This document shows positions 5,359 to 9,032 of a DNA stretch of 9,032 nt, piece after piece; position 1 is the first letter of the stretch, and the number at the start of each line of letters is the position of its first letter. The notes under the pieces were generated by a model that was not told the origin of the DNA, made no database searches, and saw only the letters and a program-made list of their open reading frames with translations. The translations under genes and the position numbers were made by a program. The stretch comes from an uncultured Megasphaera sp. (GTDB lineage Bacteria; Bacillota; Negativicutes; Veillonellales; Megasphaeraceae), in NCBI GenBank assembly GCA_902464195.1, contig CABQJB010000079.1, forward strand, positions 1-9,032. Direction: 5' to 3'.

Positions 5359-7011
5359 ATGCAAAAAGTTACTACTGCCGCTCAGATGCGGAATATGGAT
5401 CGGATAGCTATGCATGGCATATATGCCATTGCGCCGGCTGTCCTCATGGAAAATGCCGGCCATGCCGTTGCCGAACGGGCCGGTGCCTGGCTGGAAGGTT
5501 GGGATGGCAAGGACGTCGTCCTATTTTGCGGCAAAGGCAATAACGGCGGCGACGGCTTCGTCATCGCCCGCCATATCTTGGCCGCCGGAGCCAGGGCCTA
5601 TGTCTATGTCCTCGGCGAAGAAGCCGACTATAGCGACGAAGCACGTCAGCACCTGCATACGCTGCAGCAGCTGGCCGACGATGAAACGTGCCTGATTTTG
5701 CCGGCACCGCAGTCGGATGCTGACTGGCAGGTTCTGCAAAAACGGCTCCTCGCTTCTTCTGTCGTCATTGACGCCATGTTGGGAACCGGTTTCCATGGCA
5801 GCCTGCGCCAGCCAATTGCCTCTATCGTTGCCGAAGTCAACGCCGCTGCTGCCGCCGGTGCCGTTACCGTCATCGCCGTCGATATGCCGACGGGTGTCAA
5901 TTCCGATACGGGTGCTGTCAGCAACGGCGACGACGATGAAGACGGCCCGCTCTTTGCCGATATGACTGTCACCTTTGGCGCCCTCAAACGGGGCCTGGTC
6001 CTCTATCCCGGCCGGGCCTGTGCCGGTCACGTCGAAGTCGACCCCATCGGTATGCCCGGTCCGCTGCTCATGCAGCTCGAAGAAGATCCGGCTTATTTGC
6101 TGCAGGAATCGGATATCGCTGAAATCGTCGTGCCCCGCAGCCCGGACAGCCATAAAGGGACCCACGGTACCATCGCTATTGTCACCGGCAGCAGCCAGAT
6201 GGCCGGAGCTGCCCTCATGGCCGCTCACGGAGCCGTCCGCAGCGGAGCCGGCAAGGTCTTCCTCCGCGTGCCCGGTGCGACGGCACCGTACTGCATCGGC
6301 GTCCAGCCGGAAATCATGGTCCGCGGTGTCGGTACTGGTGACCACTTCACCGAGGCTGATGCTGATGAAATCATTGCCGAAAGCAAGAATTGGTCTGTCC
6401 TGGCCATGGGGCCCGGTATGGGCCGCGACGACGATACGAAAGCCTTTCTCCTGAAAGTTCTGGCCGCTGTGGACTGCCCGGTTGTCCTCGATGCCGATGC
6501 CCTCAACCTGCTGGCCGGAGAAAAGGCCCTCATCGCTTCGCGGGGCAGTCGGATCATCATGACGCCGCACTTGGCCGAGTTTTCACGCATCAGCGGTTTG
6601 TCCATGACGGAAATCAAAGCGGATCCCATTGCGGCCGCCCGTCATTTTGCCTCAGAATGGAAAGTCAACCTTGTCCTCAAAGGGGCGCCGACGCTCATCG
6701 TTTCGGCCAGGACAGGGAACGTCTACATCAATTCCACGGGCAACGCCGGTATGGCCTGCGGCGGCATGGGTGACGTCCTGACCGGCATGATTGCCGCCAT
6801 GACGGCTCATCAGGGCATGAGCGACTTGTGCAGTGCCGCCTGTGCCGGCGTCTATCTTCACGGAGCAGCCGGCGACGCCTGTCGCAAGGCTCACGGGCCC
6901 TATGGCTTTACACCAATGGAAACAGCCGATGCCCTTCCCGGCGTCCTGGCTTCTTTAGAAGAAGATTTGGCCCTGCCCATTTTGCAGCAGCCCCTGATTG
7001 GAGGAAAATAA
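5359..7011 (+). CDS. nnr: Bifunctional NAD(P)H-hydrate epimerase / ADP-dependent NAD(P)H-hydrate dehydratase
   Basis: This 550-residue protein repairs hydrated NADH and NADPH. The N-terminal YjeF_N domain (about 1-235) interconverts the R and S hydrates, and the C-terminal ribokinase-like domain (about 255-540) dehydrates the S form using ADP. Seen in the epimerase part are GKGNNGGDGF (58-67), DAMLGTG (138-144) and DMPTGVNSDTG (175-185). In the dehydratase part are KGTHG (266-270), GPGMG (351-355), LDADALN (377-383), TPHLAEF (402-408) and CGGMGDVLTG (467-476), which carries the catalytic D472. TPHLAE has L where many members have P, a minor variant. Length matches fused bacterial Nnr. The ATG at 5359 follows AGGAGAG (5345-5351). 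The last codons hold the ribosome binding site of the next gene, one base after the stop. Confidence 0.96.
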   Translation: MQKVTTAAQMRNMDRIAMHGIYAIAPAVLMENAGHAVAERAGAWLEGWDGKDVVLFCGKGNNGGDGFVIARHILAAGARAYVYVLGEEADYSDEARQHLHTLQQLADDETCLILPAPQSDADWQVLQKRLLASSVVIDAMLGTGFHGSLRQPIASIVAEVNAAAAAGAVTVIAVDMPTGVNSDTGAVSNGDDDEDGPLFADMTVTFGALKRGLVLYPGRACAGHVEVDPIGMPGPLLMQLEEDPAYLLQESDIAEIVVPRSPDSHKGTHGTIAIVTGSSQMAGAALMAAHGAVRSGAGKVFLRVPGATAPYCIGVQPEIMVRGVGTGDHFTEADADEIIAESKNWSVLAMGPGMGRDDDTKAFLLKVLAAVDCPVVLDADALNLLAGEKALIASRGSRIIMTPHLAEFSRISGLSMTEIKADPIAAARHFASEWKVNLVLKGAPTLIVSARTGNVYINSTGNAGMACGGMGDVLTGMIAAMTAHQGMSDLCSAACAGVYLHGAAGDACRKAHGPYGFTPMETADALPGVLASLEEDLALPILQQPLIGGK

Positions 7012-7012
7012 A

Positions 7013-7945
7013 GTGAAAAAAAGAAAACTCTTTACAGCTGCCCTGGCCCTGCTCATGAGCTTCATGCTCGTCCTGGCCGGTTGTGGCAACAGCGCGTCGT
7101 CCAGCTCATCTAGTGGGGCCAAGGCCGTCCAGTCCCTGAGTGCGTCCGACAAGGACTTGCGCGTATCCGTCCTCAACGTCGGTCAGGCCGATGCGACGCT
7201 CATCCAGTATAAAGGCAAGAATATGCTCATCGATACAGGCGAAGTCGACAGCCGGGCCGATTTGGTCAAACAGCTCAAAGAACGCAAGGTCAAGGACATC
7301 GACATCATTGTCATCACCCATCCCCACGGCGACCATCTGGGCGGCATGGCGGAACTGTTCAAGGACTTCAAAATCAAGCAGATCTATGACAATGGCCAGA
7401 GTGCCAATACGGCCATGTACCGCAATTACCTGAAGAACATCAAGGCCAAGAACATTGCCTATAAGACCTTGAAAAAGGGCGATACCTTTACCCTGGGCGA
7501 TGACGTCACCTTTACCGTCCTGTCGCCGGGCACGCCTTTCACTAAGGAAAATACCCAGGGCGTTTCCGAAAGCGGCCTGACCAATGACAATTCCATCGTC
7601 TGCAAGATGACTTATGGCCAGTTCTCCATGATGTTCACCGGCGATGCCCAGAAAGAAGTCGAAGATAAGATTCTCAAGGACTATAAGCCAGCGGACCTTA
7701 AATCGGACGTCCTCAAAGTCGGCCATCACGGCAGTAAGACCTCGTCGTCTGACGCCTTCGTCAAAGCCGTAGCCCCCAAGGCAGCCACCATTTCCTGCGC
7801 CGCTGGCAACCAGTACAAGTTCCCGCACGAACCGACACTGAAGACCTTGCAGAAATACAACGTCGAAGTCTATCGCACCGACCGCAACGGCGTCATCACC
7901 ATCACCACCGACGGCTCGTCGTACAGCATCGAAAAGGAGCATTGA
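7013..7945 (+). CDS. Lipoprotein with ComEC-like metallo-beta-lactamase domain
   Basis: A 310-residue secreted lipoprotein is predicted. The start is GTG at 7013, eight bases after GGAGG (7000-7004); a TTG at 6998 would put that site inside the gene. The N-terminus KKRK, a hydrophobic stretch (6-22) and lipobox LAGC (C24) show export and lipid attachment. A serine-rich linker (about 27-34) leads to the MBL fold. SVLNVGQADATLIQ (52-65) and DTG (74-76) are typical of the C-terminal domain of the DNA-uptake protein ComEC. HPHGDH (103-108) is the HxHxDH metal site, with further ligands likely at D211 (TGDAQ) and H238-H239 (GHHGS); FPHEP (around 272) is also typical. There is no membrane channel domain. 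A phosphodiesterase or nuclease at the cell surface is likely, but its substrate cannot be read from sequence. It forms a unit with nnr upstream and DUF3006 downstream. Confidence 0.9.
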   Translation: MKKRKLFTAALALLMSFMLVLAGCGNSASSSSSSGAKAVQSLSASDKDLRVSVLNVGQADATLIQYKGKNMLIDTGEVDSRADLVKQLKERKVKDIDIIVITHPHGDHLGGMAELFKDFKIKQIYDNGQSANTAMYRNYLKNIKAKNIAYKTLKKGDTFTLGDDVTFTVLSPGTPFTKENTQGVSESGLTNDNSIVCKMTYGQFSMMFTGDAQKEVEDKILKDYKPADLKSDVLKVGHHGSKTSSSDAFVKAVAPKAATISCAAGNQYKFPHEPTLKTLQKYNVEVYRTDRNGVITITTDGSSYSIEKEH

Positions 7946-7946
7946 C

Positions 7947-8165
7947 ATGAAAAAAGAACTCGTCGGCAGCCTCGACCGCATCACCGAACAGACAGCGTAC
8001 ATCATCCTCAACGACGATGAACACGAACTCCAGTTCCCACTGGAACTCCTGCCGGATGGCGCCGATGAAGGCATGGCCTTCACCATTACCATCGAACGCA
8101 ACGAAGAAGAAGAAAAACGCCTGGCCGAAGAAATCGCAACCTTGAAAGAAAACCTCTCCCAATAG
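7947..8165 (+). CDS. DUF3006 family protein
   Basis: This 72-residue acidic protein has the DUF3006 layout: a short beta-rich part with GSLDRITEQTAYIIL (7-21) and a stretch ending FPLELLPDGADEGM, followed by a charged helix rich in E and K (about 50-70) that may form a coiled coil. No signal peptide is present, so it is probably cytoplasmic. The ATG follows AAAGGAG, which lies in the last codons of the MBL gene; the two genes are separated by one base. DUF3006 genes often sit beside ComEC-like MBL genes in Firmicutes, which suggests a shared but unknown role. The family has no established function. Confidence 0.85.
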   Translation: MKKELVGSLDRITEQTAYIILNDDEHELQFPLELLPDGADEGMAFTITIERNEEEEKRLAEEIATLKENLSQ

Positions 8166-8181
8166 GAGAGGCTTTCTTTTT
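8153..8181 (+). terminator. Intrinsic terminator overlapping the DUF3006 stop codon
   Basis: CCTCTCC (8153-8159) pairs with GGAGAGG (8165-8171) around a five-base loop, then CTTTCTTTTT follows. The 5' arm encodes the last residues and the stop codon (8163-8165) lies at the loop. An A-rich stretch before the stem could extend the pairing with the T-tract. Confidence 0.88.
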
Positions 8182-8189
8182 AAGTCATT

Positions 8190-8234
8190 GGCTCTCTTCA
8201 TAGGAGAGCTGTCAGCGAAGCTGACTGAGAGGTT
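8190..8234. repeat. 45-nt double hairpin, diverged copy 5
   Basis: The first stem reads GCTCTC...GAGAGC instead of GCTCCC...GGGAGC: paired changes keep it intact. The second hairpin GTCAGC-GAA-GCTGAC and the tail TGAGAGGTT are unchanged. Confidence 0.87.
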
Positions 8235-8331
8235 GAAGTAGGGAAAAGAACGCAGACCGCCGGCCGCAGATGGCAGGCCGCCACGGTCCTGCGGACCGCA
8301 AAAAAAATACACGGCCAGCGCCGAATTGTAG

Positions 8332-8351
8332 GGGCTTCCCGTGGGAAGCCC
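8332..8351. repeat. GTAGGGG variable-stem hairpin (CTTCC type)
   Basis: GGGCTTCCC and GGGAAGCCC form a perfect inverted repeat separated by GT. The stem type is that of the copy at 520-540. Confidence 0.8.
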
Positions 8352-8706
8352 GCCAGAGAGATTTCATCACATCCCATTCGAGTATAATGGCAGGCTTTTA
8401 CGAGCCACGAGTCACGAACAACGAGCCACGGCTCTTTCCTCGGACTCAGATGCGGCGTTCCGCCGCGACAGACTCAGGATTATATTACGACCATGTGCCA
8501 CTCGTCATAAATTCCGGCTATACACAGGATTCACGCGGGACGCCCGCCACTGCTGTCCGTTCTGGCAGCCGCCCTGCGCCTCCCGATAGTCGGTACCTGG
8601 CGGACCAGAAAGGCTCTGGGCGTCCCCTACGGTATCGCATACAGGCGATGGGAGAGAAAGAGGTCACAGATTGCAAAAAATACACGGCCAACGGCCTTGT
8701 GCGTAG

Positions 8707-8727
8707 GGGACGCCTAAAAGGCGTCCC
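8707..8727. repeat. GTAGGGG variable-stem hairpin (ACGCC type)
   Basis: GGGACGCCT and AGGCGTCCC form a perfect 9-bp stem with an AAA loop. This is the third stem sequence within the same conserved flanks. Confidence 0.82.
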
Positions 8728-8941
8728 GTTGTGAGATTTAGCCACAACCTATCCGAGTATAATGGCAGAATTTTACAAGCCACGAGCCGAGGATTACTCG
8801 AGGCGATGTCGTTAATTTGAGTGTGACGCCGCGCAGCGGCATTTGAGTCCAAGGCGGCCTGCGAACTGCGACCTGCGACCGGCGGGGCCGGTAGGCCCCA
8901 ATCTACATTAACGTTTCCTTAAATATTTTGGATTTGATTCA

Positions 8942-8963
8942 AAAACGATTAGAAAACGATTAA
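8942..8963. repeat. Tandem 11-bp repeat, possible operator
   Basis: AAAACGATTAG (8942-8952) is followed directly by AAAACGATTAA (8953-8963). The spacing of about one helical turn suits a protein bound to one face of the DNA. It lies in unique AT-rich DNA after the repeat block, upstream of a presumed gene outside the window. A possible -10 box, TATCAT (8992-8997), lies downstream but has no good -35 partner. No gene can be called in 8900-9032. Confidence 0.45.
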
Positions 8964-9032
8964 GTTTTTCAGGACCGTCCTTTTTCTGTTGTATCATGGA
9001 GTTAGGATATATCCCACTCGTTCTGTTTCATG

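Larger units (their letters stand above)
8190..8899. repeat. Composite intergenic repeat, block 6
   Basis: The gene-free stretch after the DUF3006 terminator holds a diverged double hairpin (8190-8234), inverted heptamers (8251-8278), a GGTCC-TGC-GGACC hairpin (8285-8297), a CTTCC-type GTAGGGG hairpin (8332-8351), RCCACGA heptamers (8404-8431), a GCGGCG-TTC-CGCCGC hairpin (about 8451-8466), a long-loop stem (8537-8545/8618-8626), an ACGCC-type GTAGGGG hairpin (8707-8727), a GTTGTG/CACAAC hairpin (8728-8748), a GCCGC/GCGGC segment (about 8826-8842), heptamers (8857-8884) and the terminal hairpin (8884-8899). It is the most diverged copy. Open frames in it look spurious. Confidence 0.83.

Noticed and set aside
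5521..6570. Long 349-codon frame on the minus strand (and others at 3543-4355 and 7106-8101)
   Set aside because: These are antisense shadows of the high-GC genes nnr, lysC and the MBL gene, with no recognisable domains or upstream signals.
6998..7012. TTG start for the MBL lipoprotein
   Set aside because: It would place the GGAGG ribosome binding site inside the coding region and put acidic residues ahead of the signal peptide; GTG at 7013 has ideal spacing and gives a standard KKRK lipoprotein N-terminus.
8996..9032. Start of a gene at ATG 8996 running off the window
   Set aside because: Only about 12 codons are visible, there is no ribosome binding site at a proper distance, and the ATG overlaps a possible -10 box.

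Overview
The window looks like chromosomal DNA of a Firmicute with a Gram-negative-type envelope, most likely a Negativicute such as Megasphaera. This rests on moderately high GC, AGGAGG-type ribosome binding sites, protein flavour and my recollection of similar intergenic repeats; no marker in the window settles the genus. All genes are on the + strand and are housekeeping or metabolic: thiE (thiamine phosphate synthase, 684-1328), rnpB (RNase P RNA, 2109-2456), lysC (aspartokinase with an internal beta-subunit start, 2742-3965), a coupled 99-residue unknown (3975-4274), acpS (4594-4962), nnr (bifunctional NAD(P)HX epimerase/dehydratase, 5359-7011), a lipoprotein with a ComEC-like metallo-beta-lactamase domain (7013-7945) and a DUF3006 protein (7947-8165).

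Three transcription units can be seen. rnpB has its own sigma-70-type promoter (2072-2100) and a strong intrinsic terminator (2475-2519). lysC has a promoter (2624-2652), is translationally coupled to the 99-residue gene, and the unit ends at an intrinsic terminator (4286-4318). nnr, the MBL lipoprotein gene and the DUF3006 gene are packed with gaps of one base and end at a terminator that overlaps the last stop codon (8153-8181). acpS lies just upstream of nnr but is separated from it by a repeat block. thiE stands alone with no other thiamine gene in view.

The unusual part is the intergenic DNA. Almost every gap longer than 100 bases (about 1-656, 1359-2071, 2541-2614, 4337-4572, 4970-5316, 8190-8899; roughly a third of the window) is filled with copies or fragments of one composite, non-coding, hairpin-rich element. 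The most compact full copy is 4970-5316. Its parts, in order, are: heptanucleotide repeats reading CGCAGRY; a 45-nt double hairpin; a GTAGGGG hairpin with a variable stem; a CTGTG/CACAG hairpin; an RCCACGA heptamer array; a segment containing a GCCGC/GCGGC hairpin; a second heptamer array (RMCTGCG-like), which is the reverse complement of the first kind and so makes inverted ends; and a terminal GGGGCC/GGCCCC hairpin. Differences between copies lie mostly in loops or are paired changes that keep the stems, which points to selection on structure or to spread of a structured element. No transposase or other protein that could move it is encoded here. A copy of about 300 bases is repeated almost exactly on both sides of thiE (1-298 and 1462-1758).

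Predicted short proteins inside the repeat blocks are not supported as genes. The last 130 bases leave the repeat and probably hold the upstream region of a gene beyond the window.
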